From contig NQMI01000063.1 of the NCBI GenBank assembly GCA_002270565.1, forward strand, positions 194,750 through 258,749: 64,000 nucleotides of DNA, read 5' to 3'. Shown here one piece after another: positions 48,216 to 59,088 of the stretch. The position numbers and the translations under genes were made by a program. The stretch's first letter is position 1, and each line of letters opens with the position of its first letter. A model generated the notes under the pieces. That model ran no database searches, was not told where the DNA came from, and worked only from the letters and a program-made list of their open reading frames with translations. Origin of the DNA: Stenocarpella maydis. Its lineage: Eukaryota > Ascomycota > Sordariomycetes > Diaporthales > Diaporthaceae.

Positions 48216-50229
48216 ATGGAAAGATCTCTCGACAAAGGCCCTGCCGGCGGCGACTCGGACGTCGGCCGGGCGGTCGAGGTGCCCCTCGACAGCGACAGCC
48301 ACAAGGATGAAGGGGTGGCCGTGGATGGCACCGGCATCAACGAGGTCAACGCCAACGCACAGCTTGGTGTCCAGGAGATGGAGGCAACGACTCTGACCTG
48401 GAACAAGACCACTCTGGCTTGCCTGTTTATCGGGTGAGTGCCCATATCCCGAGGGCGGTCATGACATGGCCACGATCGATTCCTCAGAGGCATGGATGCT
48501 CTAACCAGAGGCCAAGCGCCGCAACGACAGCATCTGGTTCATCTTCCTCGTCAACGGCTTCCGCCTGTCCATCCTCTACTCCCTCACGCCCTACATCACC
48601 TCGGAGTGGTCCGCCCACTCGCTCCTGGCCGTCATCGAGGTCGTCACCAGCTCCATGTCTGGCGCCGTCTACATCCCCATGGCCAAGCTCATGGACGTGT
48701 GGGGCCGCGCCGAGGGCTTCCTCCTCATGGTGGGCTTCGTCGAGCTGGGGCTCGTCCTCACCGCCGCCTCCACGAGCCTCTACACCTACTGCGCCGCCCA
48801 GGTCTTCTACACGGTCGGATACTCGGGGCTCATCTACGCCGTCGAGATCCTGGCCATCGACGCCTCGGACCTGCGCAACCGCGCCCTCGCCTTCGCCTTC
48901 ACCTCCAGCCCGTACATGATCACGGCCTTTGCCGGGCCCGCCGCCGCCCAGGCCTTCCTCGACAGGGTCTCGTGGCAGTGGGGGTTCGGCGCCTTCTCCA
49001 TCATCATGCCCGTCTTCACGCTGCCCGTCTACGGCCTGCTCAAGTACAACCTGGGCAAGGCCAAGAAGATGGGCCTGCTCAGGAAGCGTCAGAGGAGCGG
49101 GCGCACTCTTGCCGAGAATATCGTGCATTGGTTCCACGAGTTTGACGGTGAGTGGGAGCCGGACCGTCCGGGATAAAAGCCACGGGCTGTTTCTGATCGG
49201 TCAAATATCAAACAGTCATTGGCGTCTTCCTCTTCGCAGCCGGCCTGGTCATATTCCTCCTCCCCTTCACCATCGCCGCGTCCGCGCCGCACGGCTGGTC
49301 GACGGGGTACATCATTGCCATGATCGTCCTGGGGCTCGTCTTGATCGCCGCGTTTGCCACATGGGAGATCTGGCTCGCACCCGTGCCGTTCCTCGAGGCC
49401 AAGCACCTCACAAACCGCACGCTCCTCGCCGTCTGTCTCATCAACTTGACGTACCAGATGGCCTACTACTGCTGGAACAGTTACTTTACCTCGTTCCTAC
49501 AGGTCGTCAACGGCGTATCTGTGTCACAGGCGGGCTACATCAACAACACCTTCCAGGTCGTCTCGGGTGTGGAGCTGTTCATTGTTGGGTATTTCATCCG
49601 TCGTACTGGTTCGTAACCTCCCATTCTCTCCATGACCCCGGCGCCGTGAGGGAAACAAGTTGCGTTGACATGCCACTGCAAAATTGATAGGAAAATTCAA
49701 GTGGACCTTCTACCCCGCCATCCCTCTCTACATCCTCGCGCAGGGCCTCATGATATACTTCCGCCGCCCGGGCTTCAGCGTCGGGTACCTCATCATGTGC
49801 GAGATCTTCATCTCGATGGGCGGCGCCGTCTTCATCCTCGTCTGCCAGATCGGCTGCCTGGCCGCCGTCGAGCACCAGTACGTCGCCACCACCATCTCCA
49901 TGGTCTTCATCTTCGGCACCGTCGGCGGCGCCGTCGGCGGCACCATCTCGGGCGCCATCTGGACAAATACCTTCCGCCCGGCCCTGGTGCGGTTCCTGCC
50001 AGACTCCGCAAGGGCGAACGCGACGGCAATCGCCTCGAGCCTCGTGGTGCAGCTCTCGTACCCCGAGGGCACGCCGGAGCGTGCCGCCATCCAGGAGGCG
50101 TATGGGTACGCCCAGACGAGGATGCTGGCGGCGGGGACGGGGATCATGGCGCTGTGTTTCATTTGGCTACTGCTGGTGGAGAACCTGGACGTCAAGAACC
50201 GGAGGCAGACCAAGGGGACTGTGCTCTAG
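48216..50229 (+). CDS. Siderophore-iron:H+ symporter-type MFS transporter (MirB/Sit-like)
   Basis: Imports ferri-siderophores at the plasma membrane. Four exons: 48216-48433, 48531-49147, 49216-49608 and 49691-50229; introns are 97, 68 and 82 bp. Spliced 1767 nt, 588 residues, in the range of fungal Sit/Mir proteins. Start at 48216 has context AAGATGG; an upstream ATG at 48162 is possible. After a 60-residue polar N-terminus come about 14 hydrophobic helices, starting LACLFIGIWFIFLVNGFRLS. Family marks are SEWSAHSLLAVIEVVTSSMSGAVYIPMAKLMDVWGRAEGF, NSYFTSFLQVVNGVS, YINNTFQVVSG and the GTVGGAVGGTISGAIW helix. It converges with an IroE-like esterase and follows a GNAT gene, which supports a role in uptake of an acetylated siderophore such as triacetylfusarinine C. 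The substrate is inferred. Confidence 0.9.
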
Positions 50230-50798
50230 CCGGTCCGTCTTGGAGCGTGTTCGAGTTGGTGCTTGAACGGATTAGAAGACAGTCAGAGCTACGGGCAGGG
50301 TGGAAATGGTGCATATATATTCTTCAGGAAAGATATAGCTCGTCATACCGTAATTTAAAGTATAAGGGTAAAGATGAAAGGCACGTTACAATTTTGCCGC
50401 ACAGGCATACTCTAGTGGCAGAATGACCAGTTGACTACCCAGTTATCTGACTGGTGATAGATGGTACTTCTAAACCTGGGATCGGATACCGGCAGTCGTC
50501 AAAGCAATATATTCCCAGTATAAGCGCGGCTGGTCTGGTACACCTGAATATTTACAGGTATAATCTTCAAAGTCGCTGGCCCAGGTTTGGCATGTGCCTG
50601 TACTAATGGTATGCCAACGCTTTCGGTTCGTGAATGCCTGACCTTTTCAAGAGGAAGCTCAGCCGAAGGAGATTGGCGCCTCCTCACGGCATTGGAATTT
50701 CCACATCTCTAAATGTGCAAGTGCCAAGTAGGCCTGATACAACCGTGAGCTAACTACATAGCCATCCTCAGCATCGTTCCCGCCCAGGACCCGTCACC
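50230..50798. other. Intergenic between convergent siderophore-block genes
   Basis: 3' flanks of the transporter and the esterase. TTATCTGAC and GGTGATAG near 50443-50460 are GATA-like, but they lie downstream of both genes. Confidence 0.4.
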
Positions 50799-51839
50799 TC
50801 ACAGATCCCCCGTCAGGAACTCCATTACACCATGCTGAAACCCCGGCAGCGCGGCCGAGCCGTGGTCCTCCCCGGGGAACCTCCTCACCTCCAGCCTCCT
50901 CAGGTTCGGGTGCCCCTCGAACCTCTGCACCAGCCCCTCGACCGTCCCCCGCATGCCAGGGAGCTCGGCGCACCGCCTCCTCTTGTCGAACCGCGCCTCC
51001 GACTCCCCGGGCCGCCGCGCCATGTCCCGCGCCTCGTCGCCGTACGTGACGATGAGCGCGGGCGGCGGTTGCTCGCACCCGGGCGGCGGCGGCGCGCGGG
51101 CGCGGAACGCCGCCTCCTGCTCGCGCACGAGCCTACCCCCGTTGAACTCAATATCGGCGCTCGCGGCAAGATACGTGTCCCAGGCGCCCGGGTGCGTGTA
51201 CAGCGCGTTGAGGGCGAACACGCCGCCGTAGCTGTGGCCCAGGAGCGCCCCGCGGCCCCATGTGCCGCGCAGGTGCGGGAAGAGGACCTCGTGGACGTAG
51301 TGGCCCATCACGTCGCGGCGGATAAAGGCCAGGAAGTCATCCGCCTCGCCGAACTTGATGTCGGTGCGGGGCTTCCCGTCGCGGCCGAGGGGCGCGTCGT
51401 ACGTGCCGTCGCGCGAGGGGGGCGTCAGGTCGGGCCCCCGGCGGAAGTCGTATACCGCGCCGCCCGGGGCCATGGGATATCCTATGCCGACGACTATGCA
51501 GCGGGCGTTGTGGGTGTACTCCAGGCGGCGGACCACGTCCACGGTCGTGGAGAAGTAGGCGTTGCCGTCGGTGAGGTAGCTGTTCGGGAACGGTCAGCGG
51601 TTGGGCCCCGTCAGAGGTATCATGCATATTGGTGCATGTTATTCTGGTTGTGTGTACATTGACGGTATATCCTTGGAGGTGGCCTTGTCTTCCTCAGGGA
51701 TAGTTCGGTCCTGGTTCCACTTGAGAGGCCATGCCACCTGTACCAGGAAATCGCCCCTGTGCGTCCTCACGACGGACTGGCATGTGTTTGGTGCATGCGC
51801 GTCCTGCAAGGGCTCGAAGATGGGCACTTTTATTTCCAT
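50799..51839 (-). CDS. Putative ferri-siderophore esterase (IroE/EstB-like, esterase D fold)
   Basis: Likely opens ester bonds of an imported fusarinine-type siderophore in the cytosol, releasing iron. Exon 1 51839-51658, intron 51657-51580 (78 bp, GTACAC, branch CTGACC, AACAG), exon 2 51579-50799; the junction gives SIYLTDGNAYF, the hallmark strand of this family. 963 nt, 320 residues, no signal peptide. The catalytic serine is Ser177 in LLGHSYGGVFA and the histidine about 300 in GEDHGSAALP. VVGIGYP and EFNGGRLVREQE are also typical of IroE/BesA relatives. It converges on the MFS gene. In Aspergillus fumigatus EstB hydrolyses triacetylfusarinine C and its gene neighbours mirB and sidG, matching this layout. 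The non-consensus donor GTACAC is the weakest part of the model. Confidence 0.87.
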
Positions 51840-52583
51840 CTTGGTGTGAGCTTGGTGAGGGACAGGAGATGGTGAATACGAGAGTGTCGAGACCAGGTGG
51901 TAGTGGACGGAGGTCTGTCTAGTTGCTGACGAAAAGAGTCAGCTAATGCATTCCGCGAAGCATAGTCAAATAGGGCTTGGCAAAGAAGTTTTTGTTGGCT
52001 GTGGGACAAGGACGAGGATTATCGTTAGCTTCCCCGTTAATTACAGGGCTCCAGATCTCATCCGAGGTTTTGGGGAAAACAGCGCTGTGTGTTGGGTGGT
52101 GTGATCAACGTTGCTCAGAGATGCAATTAGACGAATATGCAAGCAACCTTTGGATGGTCGCACTGTGGGCCACATACATAATACACTATGTAGTAGGCTT
52201 TACGGTGGGGCTTCAACACCCCACGGGTAAAAATCTTATCAGATTGATTGATTAGATGTGGCCATTAATCACACTCACCCTTGGCTGCACCCCCTTCCCT
52301 GCAACAACGGCAACTTGTTTTTCCCATGCTTCTTTGATTGGTGGAGGAGAAAATGGTACTCTCTTGCCTAACAAAAAAGGGATGCCAAGCAGACAGGCAG
52401 GAAAATTTATAAACCGAATTCCCAGTGTCCGCCTGCACATCTGCAACGTACCTCGGCTCGGCCAGGTGCCAAAGAAGAAGAAAAAGACATAGAGGCGTCC
52501 CCCACATATAGTAACTAATTAGATCTCGTTGTATTAAATCTACACATTTAACTGTGTGTTCTGATAATTTTCCATCCAGCACT
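51840..52583. other. Intergenic, upstream of the esterase
   Basis: 744 bp. No coding frame recognised. Contains the exact SreA-type site listed separately. Confidence 0.45.
52236..52244 (-). promoter_or_regulatory. SreA-type GATA site (ATCWGATAA)
   Basis: TTATCAGAT on the plus strand, which is ATCTGATAA on the minus strand, an exact match to the extended GATA element reported for the fungal iron repressor SreA. It lies about 400 bp upstream of the esterase start and in its orientation. By chance such a 9-mer is expected about once per 65 kb, so position rather than occurrence is the evidence. Confidence 0.45.
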
Positions 52584-54420
52584 CTATGTATTGGACCCCA
52601 ATGTCGGAATGTATGCTGTCCAAGGCGTGTTCACATACACAGACTTGGGCATCTGGCGGAGACTTGAGAAACCGATGGCGAGCAGTGCTATGCGCGACAG
52701 GCAGTATAATGTCCCCGTGACCAAAAGAACGCCGAAATTAAACGCCGGTGGAAGCAAGCTTTTCCGGGGGAAAGCATTCGTCGTAGCCGTATCTACAAGC
52801 TTCTTAAGTTTGACCTCCCCCGTCAGGAGCTGGTGCAAATAACGAAACTGCTCCTTGAAAGTTTGGAGTTCTTGTGTGTTCGAGGGCTCCGGTCGCAAAC
52901 TCTGGAACGTGTGCCGCCTTGCCAATCGAGGTCGTCTTGTCAGTAGTTCTTGGAAGTAAGGCCCATCTGGAAACATTTGTTTAGTCTTGTAGACGCGGTA
53001 GACGCGTTAGATCCCGCAAATTCGGCTTACCTAAGAATTCATGCATCCTGGATACGAGTCCAGGCCTGTCGTCATCCACGGAGAAGATGACTGCGTAAGA
53101 TTTCTACGCTTCTGGATCGGCGGTAACATCTTGGATTTCATTGAGTACTTGGAGAACTGGATCTCTGTCTTCAGGAGCGCACTGGTAGAGATACTCTCTG
53201 AGAAAAGTTATGAAATTGTTCCTGAAGGTCTCAGCGTCGCCCGCCGAGACAGTCCACTGTGTTAAGGGCACAGTGAGTAGGCCAAGAACCGGACTACCCG
53301 CGGCGACCGCAGTAGCCGTCTGCCAGAGTATTTTCTCCACTGCAGTAGGGAACTCAAAATTCCAGGAAATTGCGTGCAGAGCGCCAAAAATGCCAGACGC
53401 CAAAGCCAACGAAAACACTCCCGGATGAGTGTTGAGGCCGTCGAATATCGGGACGTTATCATTTGGGATTCTGTCTGGTACTATCCCATCAGGCATCTTG
53501 TTCTCTGGGTTGCTGATTTTTCCGGAGTCACCGCGTTTCCTTGAGGCAGAATTGGAATGCTCGTTCACTAAGACTTCCCAAAAGCTGTCATAAGTTCTCG
53601 TGAACGTCAGAGGTGGATCTTGGTATCCGAGCAGCGGAGTACCTGTGGCCAAGTTTTGAGGCTTATAGATGTAGAGCAGGTAGATGAACGCGCCGCAAAT
53701 TGCCAAGCCCAAGGTTAGTGTCTCAAGTGGTGAGAAGGCCAGTCCCTGGCTTCTTCGCACAATGAGAGAAAGCGCAAGCTGCAGGAACTCCAAAGCCGCA
53801 ACGGTTTTTGAGAACCAGTCATGCTTGCTCTTGTCCTGGATTTCTTCCTCCGTCATGACTGGCTTCTCGAATTTCACGTCCTCGGCCAGCTGTTGAGCGA
53901 TTATTGGGAACTGTCTTGCGGCTCCTTGCGCATACCCCAGGTAGTAGAAGCCACCCATATTCGCATAAAAACAGTGCGTAAGTGTCCATGTTGGATTTTT
54001 AGTTTCGGTCTTCTTGGGTGGCTTTCTCCATGGCGGGCGTCTGTGCCACCAGGGCAGTTTGACATTCTTCCCATTGTTCTTCATCACTTGAAACGCCTGC
54101 GATGCCATGTGAACCTCGAACATGGCGTGAATGATTACAACCTCTGGGAATAGTATCGTGATGATCATCCATTTGAGGCTTCTCCACCTCCACTTCCAAA
54201 AGCTGTCCGCCGGTGACGGGATATTAAGATGCTGAACACTCCATGTGCAGGCAATAATGGTTGATAAACAAGTGCTGATGATATTCCAGGTGCTGCGGTG
54301 GCCGCTACCGCCTTGCCAGCCGACTGTTTCGTCATTCACCGAAGCGCTCTCAGTGCTAACTAGTTGGGCAGCAGTCTGAGATGCATGGTGGAGTATTAAC
54401 CAGAGCCAAGCCGCAGGCAT
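52584..54420 (-). CDS. Fungal multi-pass membrane protein of unknown function, interrupted by one in-frame TAG
   Basis: Function unknown; I recognise a type of fungal integral-membrane protein without a name. Exon 1 54420-53031, intron 53030-52967 (64 bp, GTAAGC, ACTAA branch, TTCCAG), exon 2 52966-52584. A signal-like hydrophobic N-terminus is followed by WSVQHLNIPSPADSFWKWRWRSLKWMIITILFPE, several more hydrophobic helices, and a C-terminus LYCLSRIALLAIGFSSLRQMP ending near WTAYIP. Oddity: codon 439 is TAG (53106-53104). Reading continues in the same frame with KSYAVIFSVDDDRPGLVSRM up to a good splice donor, so the stop interrupts an otherwise coherent gene of 590 residues. If the stop is real, the product is 438 residues and lacks the last helix. 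CAG to TAG would be a single C-to-T change. Confidence 0.7.
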
Positions 54421-55415
54421 CGTACCGCTTGGGACGCAGTAACTTATCCAGCAAATAGCAGTCCAAGATAACTCGGGGCGTACGAGTTATTCGAGTCCCA
54501 AAAAATGGTTCTGTGCTCAGGCCCTGTTAACCAAAGAAGCCAGTCATCAAGAATGGAAGGTAAGTATACTGGTGGGATTGACATCAACTAGGAATTGAGT
54601 GAAGTATGTAAGATTGAGCGGCTACAGGACCCTAACACAAATTTGGGGACTCCGACGCAAAACAAGAGTCATGTTGGAGCGTTTCCGTGGAAAATTATAA
54701 CGATGACTCCACAGAATTGCAGTACCTACCTAGGTAGGTAGTATTTAGTGGTTGAAACTTGCTTAGGGTGGGTAAGCTACGTGTCAAAGCTTCGTCTGTT
54801 CAGAGTGCCAACGTGCCTGCGTGTGTACGTTGCACAACCACGCAGATGGCGGGGGAAGCCGGCCACGGGTCGACATCTCCGTTACAACTTGGGCGTTTAC
54901 GACTGTATCAAGGGATCGACACATCTCCCTTTTTTAAGGAGAATTTGTGACTGTATTAAAAACGAAACCAACCAACCAACTTCTAAGTTGTCTGGCCTTG
55001 AAGTACTTTGTAACGATCGTAGGGTCGATGTAAGTAACACTTGAGATAAGAACAGCCTCGTGGACGGCTTTCTCCGCCGTCTGACAGCACTGCAAGGGGC
55101 TGGTTGGCTGTGCCGCTGGCTGATAAATCGATCAGAATATCACCCTGAAGGGGGCGCCTGGGGGTAGGAGGGGCAGCTGGGCACTTCGAGCTTCATTCGC
55201 CCAAGATTGCGCCGAATGTTATGCATGAAGGCGGGCCTCACCGTGTGGGGACATCAATTTGATCAACTATCATACTATAAGCTGACCGTGGGGCTGAGGA
55301 ATTTTCTATCCCCGTGACAAAACCTTCGTGATGCCCGTATCGTATCCTGAGCGCTTCTGTTCGACTCGTTACTTTCAAATACCGACCACCCTGTACAGGC
55401 GAGCTGAGTCACAAG
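54421..55415. other. Divergent intergenic region with 18-bp CCTAGG palindrome
   Basis: About 1 kb between the membrane-protein and ankyrin genes. TACCTACCTAGGTAGGTA at 54723-54740 is a perfect 18-bp palindrome. No gene seen. Confidence 0.5.
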
Positions 55416-56948
55416 ATGTCGAGGAACAAACTTGTCGCCTGGTTCTCCAAGTCATCCCCAAAGTCAGCGAGTACGTCCACCGTGCGCCTACAGGGACGGA
55501 AAGACGAACAAGAGCGGCCCAGCAGGACAGAGCGACATTGGGCAGCATTCAGGGGCGATAAGAAGCGAGTCGAGGAACTTACAGCGCTTTCTACCTTGCA
55601 GGACCAATGGGTCGGCGACCGCGATGGGTTGACTCCGCTCCACGAGGCCGCGATCAGAGGGCACAAGCAGGTTGTGGCCATATTCCTGAAACGCAAACCA
55701 CCACTTGATATGAACATCATCGATGCAACAGACCGCCAGGGACGAACGGCCCTTCATTGGGCAATCGCACTTGAGCAGCGTGAAATTGCGGAACTGCTTC
55801 TCTCCGCGGGCGCTGATGGGACCAGACCGGACACCTGGGGCGACGCGGCATTGTCTAAGCTGGTTCTGAAGGTCGATGGGATTCTGTTTCCTTTGCGTCT
55901 CTAAAGTGCTGATGAAATTGAAAACACGATAAATCAACTGTTTGATAAGAAAGAAACAAGTCAGGCAAGATACCTGCTGCAAGCGAGGGCTCTAGCTGCC
56001 ATGACTTACGGACATGATGAGCACATCCGAAATTCGTATGCCACCAAGGATCATCGCCAGCTAGGGCACAGTGAGTTTTGGAAGATGATGAAGGATGAGT
56101 GGCACTTCTTTCGAAATCATTGGCCAAGGGATGGTGTGTCCCTCAATTTAAAAGACGGACACGGAATGACGCCGTTATCACACGCAGCCCAGGGAGGCCA
56201 TGAGGGAGCTATGCAGATCCTCCTTGAAACCAAGCAGGTTGATGTTGATTCAAAGGATGATCGCGAACGGACACCATTATCACATGCGGCTAAGGGAGGC
56301 TATGAGCAAGTGGTTCAGCTGCTCCTTGCAACCAAGCAGGTTGATATTGATTCCAGAGACAGCTACGGACGGACACCATTATCACATGCGGCTAAGGGAG
56401 GCTATGAGCAAGTTGTTCAGCTCCTTGCAACCAACCAGGTTGATGTTGATTCAAAAGATATTTGGGGATGTACACCATTATTATATGGAGCTAAGGGAGG
56501 CTGTAAAGGAGTTATACAACTCCTCCTTGCAACTAAGCAGGTTGATATTGCCCAAACAGAGGATAATATGGGACGGAAGCTGTTATCATATGCGGCAGCC
56601 TATGGCAGGAAGGATGTGGTGAAGCTGCTCCTTGCCATAGAGGAAATTGACGTGAACGCGGCAGATAAATGGGGAGTGACGCCGTTATCACATGCTGCCG
56701 GCGAAGGACACGCAGACGTGGTAAAGCTATTCCTTGAAAGGGAAGCCAAGGATGTCGGCGTTGATGCGAAAGACAAGGATGACATGACGCCTTTATCACA
56801 CGCTGCGGAGTGTGGTTATATTGATGTGGTTGAGCTGCTCGTTGCAACCGGCAAGGTTGATATAAGTTCGAAGAGCAAGGAGGGCAAGTCTCCATATCAG
56901 TATGCTGAGGAGAACGGGCATACAGATGTGCTAGATCTGCTCAGATAG
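55416..56948 (+). CDS. Ankyrin-repeat protein, interrupted by one in-frame TAA
   Basis: A protein-interaction scaffold; no catalytic domain visible. No intron; 509 sense codons plus one internal stop. The first part (codons 1-162) has a basic Ser-rich start and two to three ankyrin repeats (DGLTPLHEAAIRGHKQVV, QGRTALHWAIALEQREIAELLLSAGAD). Codon 163 is TAA (55902-55904). The same frame continues SADEIENTINQLFDKKETSQARYLL to a further ATG at 56001 and seven or so more repeats of about 33 residues (TPLSHAAKGGYEQVVQLLLATKQVD) up to 56948. No splice sites can remove the stop. CAA to TAA would be one C-to-T change. Repeats 2 and 3 of the second part are almost identical at DNA level. The two halves could be expressed separately, by readthrough, or not at all. 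Confidence 0.7.
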
Positions 56949-57549
56949 TATGGTCTCGCAAAGACATTTTCAGTTTGCAGTTGAGAACGCCAAGGTCCAC
57001 AAACATTGAAAGAGAGCCACGGGGGTCGAAAACTAGTTGCCTCTAGATTGATCACTAAAACTGAGCAAGAACAAACACATAACTAGGAACGAAATGTACG
57101 ACTGGACCAGGTCCAGTTTTGAGCCTGGTGCTGCCTGTCAGTCATGAACCAAGGACCGTCCAAAGTTTCGCGTACTGAGGGCCGTCTCCACGCAAAAAGA
57201 CTGCAATTTACGACCACTGATTGTGATTTTGCAATACGCAACGTACTCAAGACCAGGCGGCCACGTCCACGAAACACACTGGCATCTGATGGACTCAAGA
57301 TAAGCTAGCTAGATAACCTACGGGGCATCATTCAAACAGAAGTCGCTAATGATTACAACGTGACCTTGACCGCGAGCCACTCGAAGGTACTCCATACAAT
57401 AGCCCAAACAAGAGTGGGCGAGAACCAGGAAGCAAGTGAGAGACCCGAGCAGCAAATCACCGATTCCAAGTAAAGGTGCTCCTCCGGAGGCGGCGCAGCG
57501 TACCCTTCCTCCTGCCCCTCCCAGCCACGACATCACCCCGGGCCGGCTC
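56949..57549. other. Intergenic between convergent genes, no gene seen
   Basis: 600 bp between the ankyrin gene and the 3' end of the DUF2183 gene. Ordinary composition, no motif recognised. Confidence 0.5.
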
Positions 57550-59088
57550 CTAGGCAGCATCACTGCCGGCGACGAGGTCCCTAACGACATCATACAACTC
57601 TTCGGGTTCAGAAAACACGCGCCACACCCCCGCCGGCACGTCCTTGAAGGCGGCCTGGAACCTCTCGTCCCTGTTCTTGTCCTCGATGCCGACGGCGGCA
57701 ATGTCCGTCACTCTCCTGATGAAGATGGCCCTGACCCACCCCGGGTGCTGGCGGTACATGTCGCCGTACGCCTCGGGGTCGCTCTGCGTGCTGTCGCCGA
57801 TGCAGATCACCTTCTTGCGCGGGAGCCAGCCGTGGAGCCTCTCCATCCGGTCCACCTTGTAGCGCTCGGTGCCGAGGGTGAGGTTGGACAGCAGGCCCGG
57901 TATGCTCATCCACGAGGCGTCCCGCAGCAGCAGCTGCCCCTGGGGGTAGTACGAGTCGCGGAAGCCGCGCAGGAAGGGGTAGAGGTTGTAAGGGGAGGCG
58001 GACAGGTAGAACCACGGCGAGGCGGAGGTGATCTCGGATTGGATGAACTTGTAGAGCTCGGGCATGCCGGCGACGGGCTCGGGCTTGTTGACAAAGGTGC
58101 TCCGGAGGATGCCGATTGGGTCGCTGGTCTGTGTGACCTTGATGGTGTCGTCGACGTCTGCAATGAAAGTCAGCGACTGGCCCGGGAGGAACCGACCCCT
58201 CGGGATGTACACACCTGATATTACGGCCCAGCCCTCTGGGTCGGCGAAGAAGGTCTTGCTCTGCAGCAGGCCCGTGACGCCCTGCGGCACCTGGGCTGTC
58301 GTCGGAACGACCATGCCTGCTGGGGCCGCCGGGATGGGCTTGACGTCGGTGCTTATGCCGTTTCTGCCCCCTGCGCTGAGCTTGAGGTGGGTCTCGCCGC
58401 CGTGCAGGGCCAGGACCTGTTTCCCGGGCTGTATGTCCATGAGGAAGGGACGCAGCCTTTCTTCGATGGTGTTCTTGGCCTCGTCGTCGTCGGCCAGGCC
58501 GATCTTATCCGCGATCTGTATGACGACGTCGCTGACGGTGCAGGACGGATGCTGCGCGAACACGGCGGCAACGAATTCGGCGTTCCATGTCTGCGTCTCT
58601 TTCCCGTCCTTCCCCTTGCTCGTGGTGGCGAAGGCCGTGTTGTCGAATAGCCACAGCTCGTCGTCCTTGGACACAGGCTGGGGCCAGGGGTTGCGGGCTC
58701 CCAGGTACGACAGGATGTTCGCGACGGGATCGGAGATGAGCCTCTTGGGCTGGAGAGGGCGGAAGGTCTTGAAGTTTGACGGGGTCGAGGCCTGGAGGCT
58801 CGCCTCGACGTCTGGGAACTTGCTCTGGCGCCGTGTCTTCTGCTGCATTTCGTCGGCGTTGCAGGTTGAGATGGAGTACCGTAGGGTTTCCATGATGGGC
58901 AAGGGGGCTGCCCTCGAGGGCAGGTCTAGTGATATATTGGATATCGAGGCAGGTGCCAAGCGTGTTCGGTAGGATGACTGTCCCGGGAGGCTGAAGCTGA
59001 TGTAGTTCACGTGTGAATAGGAGGTCAGTAGAGCAGTGAACGAGCACAGCTGTGTGTGCTTGGATGCGGTAGCAGTATTGGCAGCCAA
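57550..59088 (-). CDS. App1-like phosphatidate phosphatase catalytic domain protein (DUF2183)
   Basis: Probable Mg-dependent phosphatidate phosphatase of the HAD fold. Exon 1 59088-58215, intron 58214-58158 (57 bp, GTGTGT, branch GCTGAC, GCAG), exon 2 58157-57550; 493 residues after splicing. The intron contains no stop and is a multiple of three, so unspliced reading adds 19 residues. It is called an intron because splicing restores GWAVISDVDDTIKVT, with the DxDxT motif at 292-296. Downstream family marks are GMPELYKFIQSEI, WFYLSASPYNLYPFLRGF, YKVDRMERLHGWLPRKKVICIGDSTQSDPEAYG and the IFIRRVT strand. The N-terminal half has LGARNPWPQPV and VFAQHPSCTVSDVV, typical of the fungal family. The first ATG (59088) is provisional; METLRYS at about 58893 is an alternative. 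Confidence 0.88.
   Translation of the reverse strand: MAANTATASKHTQLCSFTALLTSYSHVNYISFSLPGQSSYRTRLAPASISNISLDLPSRAAPLPIMETLRYSISTCNADEMQQKTRRQSKFPDVEASLQASTPSNFKTFRPLQPKRLISDPVANILSYLGARNPWPQPVSKDDELWLFDNTAFATTSKGKDGKETQTWNAEFVAAVFAQHPSCTVSDVVIQIADKIGLADDDEAKNTIEERLRPFLMDIQPGKQVLALHGGETHLKLSAGGRNGISTDVKPIPAAPAGMVVPTTAQVPQGVTGLLQSKTFFADPEGWAVISGVYIPRGRFLPGQSLTFIADVDDTIKVTQTSDPIGILRSTFVNKPEPVAGMPELYKFIQSEITSASPWFYLSASPYNLYPFLRGFRDSYYPQGQLLLRDASWMSIPGLLSNLTLGTERYKVDRMERLHGWLPRKKVICIGDSTQSDPEAYGDMYRQHPGWVRAIFIRRVTDIAAVGIEDKNRDERFQAAFKDVPAGVWRVFSEPEELYDVVRDLVAGSDAA

Noticed and set aside
55902..55904. Known fungal UGA-CUA readthrough context for the ankyrin stop
   Set aside because: The stop is TAA followed by AGT, which does not match the leaky UGA CUA motif, so programmed readthrough by that route is unlikely.
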